From Scortum barcoo (Eukaryota > Chordata > Actinopteri > Centrarchiformes > Terapontidae): 64,000 nucleotides of DNA. The translations under genes were made by a program, and so were the position numbers. The notes under the pieces are model-generated. The model searched no databases, was not told the DNA's origin, and saw only the letters and a program-made list of their open reading frames with translations. Each line of letters opens with the position of its first letter. Position 1 is the first letter of the stretch. Shown here in pieces: positions 35,401-47,372 of the stretch. Location: the NCBI GenBank assembly GCA_023238725.1, contig CM041551.1, positions 4,177,259 through 4,241,258 on the forward strand, given 5' to 3'.

Positions 35401-38400
35401 CATGTTTTTCTTTTGTTCTTCAAACTACAGTAAACTGAAAAAAATAAAGAGGCAACAAAGAGACAGACAGGAAGACAGAGACAGACACTGAGAGCCACTG
35501 AGAAAAAAAAAAAAAAAAGGAGGATCAGGAGGGAGGCAGCAAAGGGAGAGACAGGTTGGAGAGCTGGAGGGTGAAAATTGCAGGAGTGGGATTATGGAAG
35601 ATTACCATGCAGGAGCAGGAGTGTGGTGTGGGGGAGCCAGAGAGAGTTAGCTTTCATCTGGTCGCACAAGACAAAGGAGCTGCCAGTGACGGGCCGGGTC
35701 CCCCTACAGCCATGCTGGATGGTGGATGGGGTGTAAGGAAAGGGCAGTGTGTGTGACAGGGGAGACAGGGACAAAAAAAAAACACATTAACAAAATATTT
35801 ATTGAACTCAACCAATTGTTCAGAGCTTTTCGTTCTTCTTGCTCCTGTCATTAATTGAAGCAAAGCAAGCTGCAGATTTCTGTCAGCTGTACCTGAATGA
35901 CATGTATGAACACAATAGGCAGTGTTTTCTACTCACGCACACACACACTTAATGATGGAGTTAGGGGGGAGGTCTCCAGATGGGTGTTTGTAGTGTAACA
36001 GCAGCAGGCAGACAGTCTAATTACACCTCTGCACCACACCACACTACTGTCTTACTGTAGGGTTAGCACAGATGAAGGGCTTCTTTGTGTGTGTGTGTGT
36101 TTGAGTGTATGTGTGCTTGAGAGTCAGTTAGGTGAGATATTTTGTTCAGATCTTTTGCTTTTTTTGTGTGTGTATTTATGTGCTTTTGCATGTAAGCATG
36201 CATGTGACTGTACTGTGTGTGTGTCCATCTTTCCAGGCATGAACTGAAAGCATTTAATGTGTGTATTTGTGTGTGGCAGACTGAGTGCATGTGCATGTCG
36301 AGGGTTTGCATGTATGTTTATATATCAGTCGCCGGCCTATCAGCCATTGCCATCTCTCTCTCTTTCTCTCTCTTTCTTTCTCACTCGTTCAGTCACTCAA
36401 CCAGGTCTGAGAGAGTCTGCCACTGTCATCTGTCTATGTCGCTCAGCCATATCTAATGACCACTAACAGGTCATCTGGACTGCCTCACCATATAGACCTT
36501 TACTCCCATTTTACCAACCACATATAGACAACACTCTCCTCTCTCCTTCTGCACCAAAGTCTCATCTGACTCATCTGTTAATATATTTATTTAACCATTT
36601 GCATACTAAACACATACATGCTCATGTAAAGCTACAAGTTTGCAAGTTTATACACTGTGTGCAAAAGCATGTAATTCTACTCTTTCACACATGCATACAC
36701 AAAATGAATGTACAGAATTTTACCAATTTTTACCAAAAATGTATCACAAGAAATTTGCCCTTTTTTATTATACATTTGATTGCTGAAACTTCAAAAGAAA
36801 TAGCATTTATATCCTAATGTGCATTTTTAACTTTTTACAGGATACTAAGACTGTAAAATATCTCAGAACAAGCAAAACTAAAACAAACAATTGTGAAATC
36901 ATGTTGAAATCAATTGTATGAAGATAAAAAAAAAGGGACTTTAAAAATAATGACACAAAATGTAAAGAAGGGAGTTATCTTGGCAGGACACACCCCTTAA
37001 TTTACTGCCCCCTCCAGGCCTGTTCTCCTCTGTGCCGTGATGGCTCTCTGTCTTGGGAGAGCTTAGAGCTGTCTCTCAGGTATCCCCCAGCTAAGACTTT
37101 AATCTCAGCCAGAAACTAGAGCCACACACACAGCGCTAATGGGCCATAATGGCTGACAAAAACACACGGAACAACCTGCAGGGGCTCTCTGGCTTTTCAC
37201 AATCTGCAAATTCCACTATCTCAGCCTCGCTCGGCCCCGGACCCATTCACCCTCTGTCTCTCTTTATCTCTCTCTGTCTTCCTTCCTCCCCCCTCCTTTC
37301 CTTCTGCTCAGTAATATTCTCCGTCTCTCCCATTTCTCTGATCTTATTCTCTCTCTGTCTCTGCTGGCGTTGGGCAGATCTGTCAGCAGTAGTTGATTCC
37401 ATGGTCGGCTGCATACTTGTGTCTGACTGAAGCTTTGTTTTGGGACCTGCTGACTCCCCCCACTTAAAAGATTCTTCTCGTGTGTGTGGGTGTGTGTCGG
37501 AGCATCTTTGCGGGTGTGTGTTAATTACCTGTACATGTAAGGAAGCTGTGAATGTGTCCGTAAGCGGTTTGATCACAGAGGTGTATGCACATAAATGTCT
37601 TAGCACCTATGTTGGAGTATGTAGGTCTGTGTGTGTGTGTGTGTGCGCCCGCAGTGAATCTGTCACTGTCATTCTGATGTAAAACACTGAGCAGAGTGGC
37701 AGCAGCCCCACAGCCAAGGGCCTTTCCACAACAACTCCCTTTGTTGGCCCTTCTCTTGACTTAAGAGCTTTTCTCCTCCAGTAACCCGAACGGTTTATTA
37801 TCCGCAGCAGCCATTCAGCGGCACAATGCGGGTGTGGCGAGGGCTGCACAAGTAGCAAGAGAGGCGGAAGAGGCTTTGCGAGGTGTGTTTGTTTGTTGCC
37901 GACGTTAAAACGGCTTGATTTCCAGTAAAAAACAGTGCGCTCGAGCCGCAGTCACCCAGAGTAAGGTGTGTTTTGTATGTGTTTAGGTGATCTCTAATTT
38001 CACTACGGTGATGCAGGCCCGCATGAGTTGTGTTAGGATGGAAACTGCATCATCACTTGGCATGTAATGGGGGGTATCTATTTTTTTTAGATTTTGTTTT
38101 GTTTTGTGATCAAGAGTCCCATGTGAGAGTTAATAAATTTTATCATTCCTATTTTACATATGGCACAATTTCATATTAATTCTTAATCTAAAGTCCCTGT
38201 CACAAATGCATTAACCTTTACATTAATCTGATGCCAGTCTCATGTCTGAAAAAGCAAGTAAAAGTATGTAAGTAAAGTTAAGTAAAAGTCACAATTTAAA
38301 TCTTTTTAAGTGAGACCTAATATCACTTTCTGCCTGTCAACCTGAAAGCTATCATATTAACTTGAAGACCACACCAGCTAAGTAACAGTGAAAGAGACAA

Positions 38401-39900
38401 TTATATGTTGTATATCACCATTATACAGTACAGTAAAGTCACCAACAATGAAAAAAAGCGACCTATCTTACTCTTCTTAAGTAGGTGAATCAAATGTAAC
38501 TGCAAGATTCCTTTAATAGGTAAAGTGAAGATACATAAAACACTTAAAACACATTTATGCTTTGAACAGATATTCTATTCTTAAAGAAAAATGCATTTTA
38601 ATGTATGTTTGTGGTTGATCAAATGGTGCCTTATGATAATCACCAGCTAAGTTGTGGTTGCCAGTTTTCTTTGCGACTTGAGTACCTGCTTATTATTGAC
38701 ACAGTGACACAGGATAACACATCCTGTATCATTTCTAGGGAATTCACTCCTCCTTCCGTCTTCTTATTTCCAGTGTAATATAATCATGAAGGCATTGACT
38801 TAGTCATCAAACCAGAAAAGTCACCAGAAACTGCCACCCACCAAATGACAGGCTCCTGGAGCTGAGTATCATGGGAGTTAGGTGGCAGGCTGCGGGGAAA
38901 CATTAGCCACCATTGTGCTCATGGAGACGTCGATTTGGAGAAAACAATGAACGCTGCTTCTATAGACAAACAGGCGTCAAGCTGTCACTCAGGTGTGATG
39001 TCACCCAGACGCCAAACTGGCCCATGCTGCTGGTTGATACAGTGTATTAGTGTGTGTGTGCGTGTGTGTGCTTGACTTTTGTGTTTGCAGCATTAATAGT
39101 TGACGCTTGACTTGATGCACTCTGATGACACAGGTGAAAATGAAATAAGTAAAAATGTAAGATTTGCAGAAAAGTACCCAGCTGAATGTAACTTTGACTG
39201 GAAGTTCAATAAGTAAATAGTCAACACTGACTGCTAAAATACATGCATATTATCATGTGTGAACCAGCAAACATATGATCCAACACATGTCTGTATAATG
39301 TCACCTCATCATTTGGGAAACGTGCTTTTTCACTGGTACTTTCATGTTGCTTTTTTTCTTAGGTGAAGACACAGTAGCTGTGCCACACAACGTGTTCATA
39401 AACAATAATAATAACAACAAAAGTCTCTGGTTCAAGGTTACATGGTTCTCTTACAACCAAGTGATGTTGTCCCAGAAGAATAAGGCATAAAATCCCTGTT
39501 GTGGCATTGTTTATTCCAAATAATGCTACATGAGAGAATGAGTCATTCAGTGATTCTGTCTGTGATATACAGCGATGTCTTTTATCAATATCCAACATCA
39601 GCCACCATAAGCTAGTGGCCAGATCACATGTGACTGTAGTGGCAGAACCTGTCACTGCATTGAACTGAGCAATGATGTGTTTTCTTGCTTTTTGAGTGAA
39701 CTTAAAGACATTATGTTTCTTTATTGTTGAAAAGTTCCATGGTTGTGCTTTAAGAAACCAAAAAAAATGATCATATCCATTTAAATTAGTACATATATAT
39801 CAGTATTTACATGCATGTATGACACCAAGTCATTTATGAATTAATGCATGTGTGTTGCATGGAAAGAAGTGTGTTATCTAATGGTGATCTTCTCCAAGCT
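32479..39900. other. Non-coding stretch with microsatellites
   Basis: No gene is visible. An A7G10 junction is at 32744-32760, a T-run near 33769-33780, and GT-rich imperfect patches at 34130-34180, 36085-36240 and 37485-37520. There is a (CT)n-rich patch near 36352-36385 and a pyrimidine-rich block at about 37250-37370. The 33080-33260 part is repeat-free with homeodomain-like TAATTAC and could be regulatory. The rest is AT-rich unique sequence. Confidence 0.5.
35425..35610 (+). repeat. Purine-rich tract with A16 run
   Basis: About 180 bases strongly biased to A and G, including GACAGACAGGAAGACAGAGA-type repeats and a pure A run at 35503-35518. Such tracts are common in vertebrate introns. 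The frame at 35556-35756 is a by-product. Confidence 0.6.
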
Positions 39901-39909
39901 TTTCCCCAG

Positions 39910-40121
39910 GTTGTCAAAGTCCCCCCTCCACAGCTTGCTGGTGCATGCCCTCCATGGATCCTTTCCCCGACGTTTGACCGCTCCATAAGTTCAATTAGTC
40001 ACTGTCTTCCGGCAAAACCAAGCCTAAACAACGACGGATCCCTCAGAGTCAAGTGGCCTCCCTGGCTTTCATCAAAGTCACTGAGAAGCTCCCTTTTTCC
40101 TCCCTGTCGCAGGAAACTCTG
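39910..40121 (+). other. Exon-like segment with good acceptor and donor (unassigned)
   Basis: The segment is bounded by TCTCCAAGCTTTTCCCCAG (39891-39909) and CTG then GTAAGT (donor at 40122), both close to vertebrate consensus. Its 212 bases are open in one frame only, about 70 codons rich in Pro, Ser, Arg and Trp. The frame ends in TAA formed by the donor itself, as expected if the intron were read through. I recognise no domain and cannot find partner exons nearby. It could be an lncRNA exon, an unrecognised coding exon, or a conserved element that looks like an exon. It is the best exon-shaped segment in the window. Confidence 0.22.
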
Positions 40122-40186
40122 GTAAGTCAGGAAAGTTCTAAGGTTTCATAAATTATGTTTGCCCTCCTTAAAAAGGGAGTGTAGGA

Positions 40187-40210
40187 TGTGTGTGTGTGTG
40201 TGTGTGTGTG
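40187..40210. repeat. (TG)12 microsatellite
   Basis: A pure TG run of 24 bases, 65 bases after the donor of the exon-like segment. Confidence 0.95.
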
Positions 40211-40354
40211 ACTGTATCAATTCCCTGTGTGTACTTGGACTCATTAGGAGGCCATATCACTGTGTAGTTTCCCCCCTTGACCAAAAAACCCTGCTCTCCA
40301 CCCGACCAATCACAACATGACCCTAGAGAGGACTGGTTTTAATCAGAAAAGCGT

Positions 40355-40356
<2 letters not shown>

Positions 40357-40385
<29 letters not shown>
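40357..40385. repeat. (GT)14 microsatellite
   Basis: A pure GT run continuing as GAGTGTGTAG. It is the second GT tract within 200 bases. Confidence 0.95.
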
Positions 40386-40387
<2 letters not shown>

Positions 40388-40983
40388 TGTGTAGTTTCTC
40401 CATACTCATAGTGTGTACTCTTTCTTACATTCATTTATTCAACATATTTCTTTCTAATTGATGTAACATAGCAGTAAAGGGAGCATAATTTTAGAACAGG
40501 AATGTGCAGATAGAGAGACAAAGTGCCCTCAGAAAGCTAACATCCCTCCAGCATTCCCTGACGGCTTTGGCTTGGCACAGTCTACCACTTCTTTTCAATC
40601 CAATATGGAGAAATCATTTGCGGGGGGAGTTGTTCTCATGCCGCAGCCTGGTGAGCTGCCTGTTTTGAGGTCTTTTCTGACTGGATTCATGGACAAAAAA
40701 AGCTCCTTCCCTGCCCCTGAGCCTCCCGCGCTGGTCTATCTGGATGTGTGGTGAATCTTGATGGATGTTCCCCGACTGTATACAGGAGGAGGGCAAGAAC
40801 CCGAGTTCGTACAGTGCGTCGCAGCACGCCGTCACATGTCACATAAACAAGACTGGCAGAGAGTTCGGAGTTTAGACTACTGCTAAGATGTTCTTTCCTT
40901 TTTCTATTCTTACACTTCTATTATCTTGGTGATTATTTACTTTGCTTCTGTTCATTTCTTATTAACACACACTGGTCTCTTTA

Positions 40984-41755
40984 TCGCTAACAGAAAGAGC
41001 TTTATCCTAATACTTCCTTAGAGTTATATCTTTTTTTCTTGCTAATGGAGAATTTGATTTTCTGTCTTGATAATACATTAAAAGAGAGGTTAATCTTGTT
41101 TTTTGGTGGTACTTTACAAAGAGTTTTATCTTTTTAATTGCAGATACTTTCTTTGTTACTTTCTTGCTAACAGTTTTATCTTCTTTGTTGCAAGACACAC
41201 TTTCTTAACAAAGAGTTTTATCTTGTTTCTTCATTACTTTATTGCCGACAGAAAGAATTTTATCTTGTTTTCTGCTAATACGTTCTTAACAAAGTTATAT
41301 CTTTTCTTGCTAATACTTTTTGTTTTTGCTAACAGAGCTGTATCTCCTTTCTTGCTGATACTTTCTTTCTAATGATGAGCATTTTATCTTGTTTCTTGCT
41401 AATACTTTCGTCATTACTTTATTGCTTACAGAGAGCTTTATCTTTCTTATCTGCTAATACTTTCTTCCTAACTAATTGAGTAATGTCTTTTTTCATGCTA
41501 ATGCTTTCTTTGTTACTTTCTTGCCAATGGGGTTTTATCTTCTTTCTTGCTAATAACTTCTTTCTATCAAAGAGAGTTTTATCTTTTATCCTCGCTAACA
41601 GAGACAGATTTATCTTGTTTTCTGCTTGTATATTCTTCCTGACTAATTGAGTAGTATCTTTTTTTATTGCTAATGCTTTCCTTGTCACTTTCTATCGAGG
41701 ACAGTTTTATCTTGTTTTTCTTGCTCATGCTTCCTTGCTAACAGAGAGAGTTAGC
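40984..41755 (+). repeat. Degenerate minisatellite, about 45-bp period, about 16 units
   Basis: The word TTTTATCTT, or a close variant, recurs about every 40-55 bases (near 41125, 41173, 41216, 41258, 41382, 41531, 41577, 41611, 41706 and others). Between them are variants of TTCTTGCTAATACTTTCTT and GTTACTTTCTTGCTAACAG. Units differ by substitutions and small indels, so this is an old, unhomogenised array. The plus strand is strongly T-rich. Frames crossing it translate to Phe/Leu-rich (plus) or Lys-rich (minus, 41419-41688) repeats and are not genes. No known satellite name comes to mind. It is not a CRISPR array: repeats are inexact and there are no unique constant-length spacers. Confidence 0.85.
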
Positions 41756-42829
41756 ATGTGACATGTCATTTCACTACGTCTCTCATTCTCTCTCACACCT
41801 TTGTCTCATTTGCGTCCTTTCTTTCACCCTCCGTCTGTCTGTCCCTCCACCCGACTCTCGCTCGCTCTGTCCCTCGTTCTGTCTCTCTCTTTACAGAACA
41901 GACTATAATCTTGGCTTGGGCTCCGGCGTCTCCTCCTACCCTTCAATCTCGCACAGCCATAATTATGGCCACACCAAGCACAGAGGCTTCTAAATCATTC
42001 AGAGATGGTTTGGCTTCCTGACTCCTTTATTTTTTTCCCTCCTCTCCTTCTTAAATTGGGAGAGAAGCTCCATTTGGGCCTGTTCTGAAGGCTAAATTAT
42101 AACTGTGCAGACCTCTTTCGCTGAGTCGCCTTTTGATATTTTATCTTGCACTATTTCGAGCGCCTTATAAAAAAAGATGGGTTGACATTACAGGGGGGGA
42201 ATGCGGGTTACGGCTCTCGAGCGGACTTTTCCGAGCTCCGAGTCGATCCGTCATTCAGTTTGAATTCTTGACATTTTAAAAACACGCTTCTCTTTTGAAT
42301 CATGACTTTTAAGACTTCACTTTCTGACACTGAATCCTCATGTGTTCCTTGACAAATGAATGCCTCCTCGCCACAAAATTGTTCCAGCTATAGTGCCCAG
42401 CTCATGAAATCTTTAACCCTGTGAGCGCAGAGCTGTTTTTTTCATCATGTTCATTCCCCCTGCAGTATTAAGCTGTTTAAGAGTAGTTTTTAATAAGAAT
42501 GAACTTTTATGCTTTACTCGAATGTTTTATTTTTTTGTCTGTTTGCATGTGAACACAGCAGATATCTGTATATGAATCTATATAGGGAATTGTCAGTGTT
42601 ACGGAGATATAAGAATCACATTAATGCAACATACTGATGGCCACCAAGTGTAATGAAATAAAAGATGTCCTTCTTGTGGAAGATTTTCGAAAAGTCCTGT
42701 TTCCGACTGTATTGCAGTATCATTATAGTTCTGTAATTGATATCTGGTGAGTGCTGAGCTGGGAAATTATTGGAATGATTGTGCACATGTTTAAAAAATA
42801 ATAAGAGAAAAATAACTTGGATTATGATC

Positions 42830-43139
42830 TCTGTACATTGCACATGTTTTCTGTACTTCACACTCTGAATTTTTTGCACTTTTGCTGGTCAGTATCTTGC
42901 ACATCCTGCACAAACAGTGCAGCTCTTTCATTAAAAAAACAGATATATACATGTATATTTTAGATATTTTTCATATCGTTATTATCAGCTTTCTAAAGCA
43001 TTCACATTTCTCAATTTACATGTAGTACTTGCTTTTTTACTTGCTTCCTATTTTTATTCTCATACTATGTTTATGCACCAAAAAACAATCCCTTGTATGT
43101 GTACACCTACTTCAATAAAGCAGGTTCTGATTCTGATCC
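42830..43139 (+). mobile_element. 3' tail of a CR1/L2/Rex1-group LINE
   Basis: Words such as TCTGTACATTGCACATG, TTTTTGCACTTTTGCTGGTC and TTATGCACCAAAAAACAATC lead to CTTCAATAAAGCAGGTTCTG and end in a short 6-base repeat (TTCTGA TTCTGA TCC). A 3' UTR of this style ending in a poly(A)-like signal and a few copies of a short tandem repeat is typical of fish CR1/L2-type non-LTR elements. No reverse transcriptase sequence is present, so this is a 5'-truncated relic. Confidence 0.62.
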
Positions 43140-45617
43140 TAAAAAAATCAAAAACAAAGCATTGAGCATTTGTCAGAAGGGAAAGTTAAAAAGAGGTAAA
43201 GAAGTGAGGCCTTCATCTTCTTCCTTCCAGTTCCCATGACAGGAACTGTCTGTCCCGTCTCCCGGGGAAAGGCCAGAGCTCTCAGTGGCATGCACTTCAC
43301 TTTGACCTGATAACCTGCAGAGAGGATCGACAGAGAGGAGGGAGGAGAGAGGGCAAGGCGAGGATAGATGGAGGCAGACGGACAGCGTGGTGGTGTGGAG
43401 GGGAAAAGAATAAAAGCTAACATGAAAGAGAGGAACTAAAGACAAAGGTGGCGGTGGGTGGGTGACATGAAACAAATCTTCCCAGCGCTCTATCCGCTGT
43501 CCATCAGTTTGTGATCTTCTTCTAAATACATTTCATATAAGTTTATTTGTCCAGAGTGAGCCCCTGCACGGAGAAGGAAAACAAAGTTCAAACAGCACTA
43601 ATGTGATTATGGCGAGATCAGAGCGCAGATCCTATCACTCCCCCCGCTTCAAAAACACAGAGTCGCGCCACAAGCTCCACAAGCCACCCCTCACATATGA
43701 CAGTGGAGCGGTGGACGCCACGGTGTGCGGAAAAAAAGAACAAGGGAGCCAGTGTGTGCTGATTGGATCAAAAACGAGTCGGCTTGGATGTAAAATGAGT
43801 AAATGTGATGTCCTAAAGCAGAATATAGATCACAGGCTGGAATGTTTCTTACTTCTCGCATTAAGCCCTTTCAGACGTGATATCTGTAACATTGCTGCCT
43901 TTGTTTTAACTGATGGCTTTTGGACCTTCAAACAAAGCTCTCTCCTCCGTATATATGTTCTGTAATGACCCTGCTCAAACATGAAGGGTTCTCAGTCCCC
44001 ACAAACTGCATGAGTGATGGATTGTAAAAACTGTGTCTGCAGTTGAAGGTTAATGAATGACCATGTAAGTAACCTTCGTCCCTGCTTCTAATTAGTGGAT
44101 CCCCCAGTACATTTTCTCATTAATATAAGCATTAAATACTATTATGTTAAACTGTGCATCATATTTCATAGAGAGTAGTCCAGCAGCACCCAAGCATAAA
44201 AAAATGTCCTCTTGATTTAGAAGACATTTCTTCTTTCTGTGTCCATGTGATGTTGTGTGAAAACTATTGGAAGTCACAGAAAACCAGGAGAGTAACATGC
44301 ATATAATGTAAAAATAACTGGACAACCATACAATGTACGTTTTAGGCAGTTTGGCTACTATTTTTGACCTACTACACAGCAGCTCATATAGCAAAACTCA
44401 TATGTTACCCAGTACATATGCAGAAAGAGTTATTGGTCACTGTAGTCATTCTTCCTGTCCATACAGTATATCCACCCATGCTTTCCCCATGTTTCTTATA
44501 TTTCCCATCCATACAGTAGACGTAATGTGTTCCGAATTTCCCCCGCCAGTGTTTTATGATAGTACATTTTTTAATCTTGCATCTTGACTACAGGGACACG
44601 CAGCTGATCATATACCTCCTTCCTGCAACCCACCACACACGCGGCCACAGTATCCCTGCACAATGACCCCCATTTACAGTGTCTGCGTGCTCAGCGCGCT
44701 TTGAGCTGAGTGGCATAAACATGGAAATGGCATGAAAGCCTCGGAGGGATCTCCAAGGAGACGGGGGCTTTACGGTCCAACTCCAACCACCGGCTCCCGC
44801 TCAGCTCCCTCACACCTCCGCTCGTCAAACAGGCTCCAGGCGGCACGACCCAAGGAAAAAGACGGAGCTGGGTGGGAGTGACGCGGAGGGGGGTGTTACA
44901 GAGTCTTTATATTATATTAGTGTTCATTCATGAGTTGGAAGGGAGGAACGTGCCAAGAGTTGGCAGAAAACTGTTCGACTAGCTTCCATTCACTCCCCTC
45001 CACCCAGCCCTCTCTCCCTTCGTGGCCTCTGTTAGTGATTTAACAGGGTACGCGACCTTGGGGGAAACTGGAGTTTGGAAACAATGTGGGGCAATATGGG
45101 AAAAATCAAAACATAGATCCGGTAGAGCAACACTGTAGGTTATGTAAACACATCCTGCTCACACTGTCGGTGTAATTTATAGACAGTCGGGTAATGGTCA
45201 TGTGTTGTAGGTGAGTACATGGTAGAACTGCAGGAGGTACTCTCTCTCCCTTTCAGTGAGTTGGACATTTACTATTATGTGAAATTTAAGCATTAGCGGG
45301 TAAAGAATAATTTTCAAAATAAAGGTTTTGAGTTAAAAACCAAATGTTTTTTTATCAAAACCGACAAGAAACGTATTAAACCCAGCACCAGTCACATCTG
45401 GATCCATTCACCAAAACATTTTCAATGGTCTTACTGTTCAAACAGCACGCTGCACCCTCCCTGTGTGAGACAAACCAGGGCTTTAATGCATGAACAAATA
45501 AAAGCAAGGTCGTGTCTGTCTCCGGGTGTATCCTTGGCAGTACAGGTGCACCGGGGTGAAGGCTGAGAGGTGAGAGATGTTGTCTGGATCTGGCCAAGGC
45601 TAGTGATGATAGAACAG

Positions 45618-45620
<3 letters not shown>
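43140..45620. other. Non-coding stretch
   Basis: No gene is visible. There is a purine-rich patch at about 43330-43410. A 120-codon frame at 43603-43965 has no recognisable domain and no convincing splice sites. A GC-rich island lies at 44610-44900. The rest is AT-rich unique sequence. Confidence 0.5.

Positions 45621-45664
<44 letters not shown>
45621..45664. repeat. (GT)22 microsatellite
   Basis: The longest pure dinucleotide run in the window (44 bases), followed by further GT-rich sequence to about 45715. It inflates the frames at 45431-45997 (minus) and 45625-45951 (plus). Confidence 0.97.
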
Positions 45665-45665
<1 letters not shown>

Positions 45666-45667
<2 letters not shown>

Positions 45668-47372
45668 TGTGGACAGAGATAGTAACAGCTGAGTGCCTGT
45701 GTGTGTGTGAGTGTGCAGCCGTTGCACCACCTGCAGCCTGCAGCCACTTATCATCTCCCATCTGGCTCCTGGAGGACAGACGGACGAGGCACCTGACTCA
45801 CCCAGATAGTTCAGCGAGGGGAGCCTCTGACTGGGGCACATGGGGGACAGTGACCAGGGAGCTTGGGTGGGGGGTGGGCGGTAGGTTGCAGGGAGGAGAC
45901 AGCGGGACTGACCCCAGACACATGGAGCCAGTTTGCCTCGCTCAGAGCTAGTGTCATGTCTGCAGCATCTCTGCTTTGTCATTATCTGTCCCTGCATGCC
46001 CTAATTTCAGCTGCCGTGGCTCCCTGGGACACCTATAATGATGGCAACGCAGAGAGATGGGCTGGTGCCAGTGGAACAGGCCCTGGGGCCAGCGGCAGTG
46101 GTGACTCACACCGTAGCGAGGAGGGATGATCACACAACCTGCATGGACTCTCAGATGCGAGACACAGCGGGAAATGGGAGGTTGCATGTGGTGTAAACAC
46201 GCACGTAAACCGCGGCCTCTGCTCCCGATCCCACCAGCTGCCCCTTAGCCTGGGGACCTGCAGGCCGGTCGGGGCCTCTCTGGGGTTTTGGAGGAACGTG
46301 TAGATGTGTGTACATGTGTGTGTAGCATGAGATTCGGTGTTCCCGAGGCCTGCGCAACTGCCGTATCCAGGACTAATTCAAAGCTCTGCTGAGCCCAGCA
46401 CCCCGCCAGGCGCTGCACTTTAATGTCAAGAGGGCATGGGTGGAGCCTATGGTGCGCCGTGCAATTATCAAGCATGATGGGACACGGAGAGCGGAGAACA
46501 TCTGGCACTGGTGGACGGGGGCGGGACGCACCTCCAACCTCCCTCCCTCCTTCCCTCCCTCTTCTTCTGCACAGGAGAGGCTTCCCTTTGATCTCCAGCT
46601 GGAGCTGTCTGCCGTGCCTCTCCAGATCAATCACACCGGTGCAAGATCAGCTCAAGATCAGCCATCAGGATTGTCATTCTGCACCGTGGTCCGCCATCTT
46701 GCAGCCGAAACTGCACATTAAAGGTCAAGCTGAAAGAGTTTCTGGGCTAAAAGTGGGCCGTGTGTTCACCTATTAACCCCACTCCTGCTGCACTCAGCCC
46801 AGCATGTCCCCTTCTTCTCATACCTGGTTTCTACTACTGCAGCGTACAGTCCTACGTCTGTCTGTATTTATCGTTTGTCCCACTGGCAGACAGACAGGCG
46901 GACTCCCAGATACTGAGAACAGGGTTATAGTTTAACTTCAAAGTGCCCCGCGCTGTAACTAATATTGGACTTTTCTTACTGGGGGACAATCCACTGCCCA
47001 AATGAAAACAAACTGCTCTGTCATTACAACAAAAGGGTGTTTATGCTTCATGAGCCCTCACTGTAATTAATTCAGATCTAATAACACAACACATGGTGTG
47101 AGGTGAGTCAGAGAGAGCCCAACATTTACACAACATCACACTCTCTGTTTACACGGCTCATCTGCGATGTCCTCTAATGATTAGAGCTGCAAAAACAGGC
47201 CAAAGACATAACAAACGAAGGAGGTCGTCACCGACATGTGTTCGCCAGCAAAGAACAGCCATCTTGTCATGCTTAGGACGTTATTGTGCTATGTGACATC
47301 ATATTCCTGACTGGCGGGCACACTGTCCTTTGTCCAATTAGGGATGTTGTGGAGTAAGGTAATGGAAAACGG
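45666..47372. other. GC-richer non-coding stretch
   Basis: The 45720-46640 part is clearly more GC-rich than its flanks, with many overlapping short frames on both strands, as expected when stop codons are scarce. A (CCTC/CCTT)n patch lies at 46539-46563. No CpG-island promoter, splice-bounded exon or domain could be supported. Confidence 0.5.

Noticed and set aside
37247..37606. 119-codon minus-strand ORF rich in Arg, Glu and Gln
   Set aside because: It arises from the purine-rich complement of a TCTC/CTTCC tract; no motif and no splice sites.
41419..41688. Lys-rich repetitive protein on the minus strand
   Set aside because: It is the translation of the A-rich strand of a degenerate minisatellite; other units contain stops and frameshifts.
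40984..41755. CRISPR-like array
   Set aside because: Units are inexact and vary in length, there are no unique spacers of constant size and no cas genes, and the genome is a vertebrate's.
43603..43965. 120-codon plus-strand ORF
   Set aside because: No recognisable domain, no good splice acceptor or promoter, and composition typical of unique non-coding DNA.
45431..45997. 188-codon minus-strand ORF
   Set aside because: A large part is the translation of the (GT)22 tract and its flanks (HTHTHT), it overlaps other open frames, and it has no domain or splice support.
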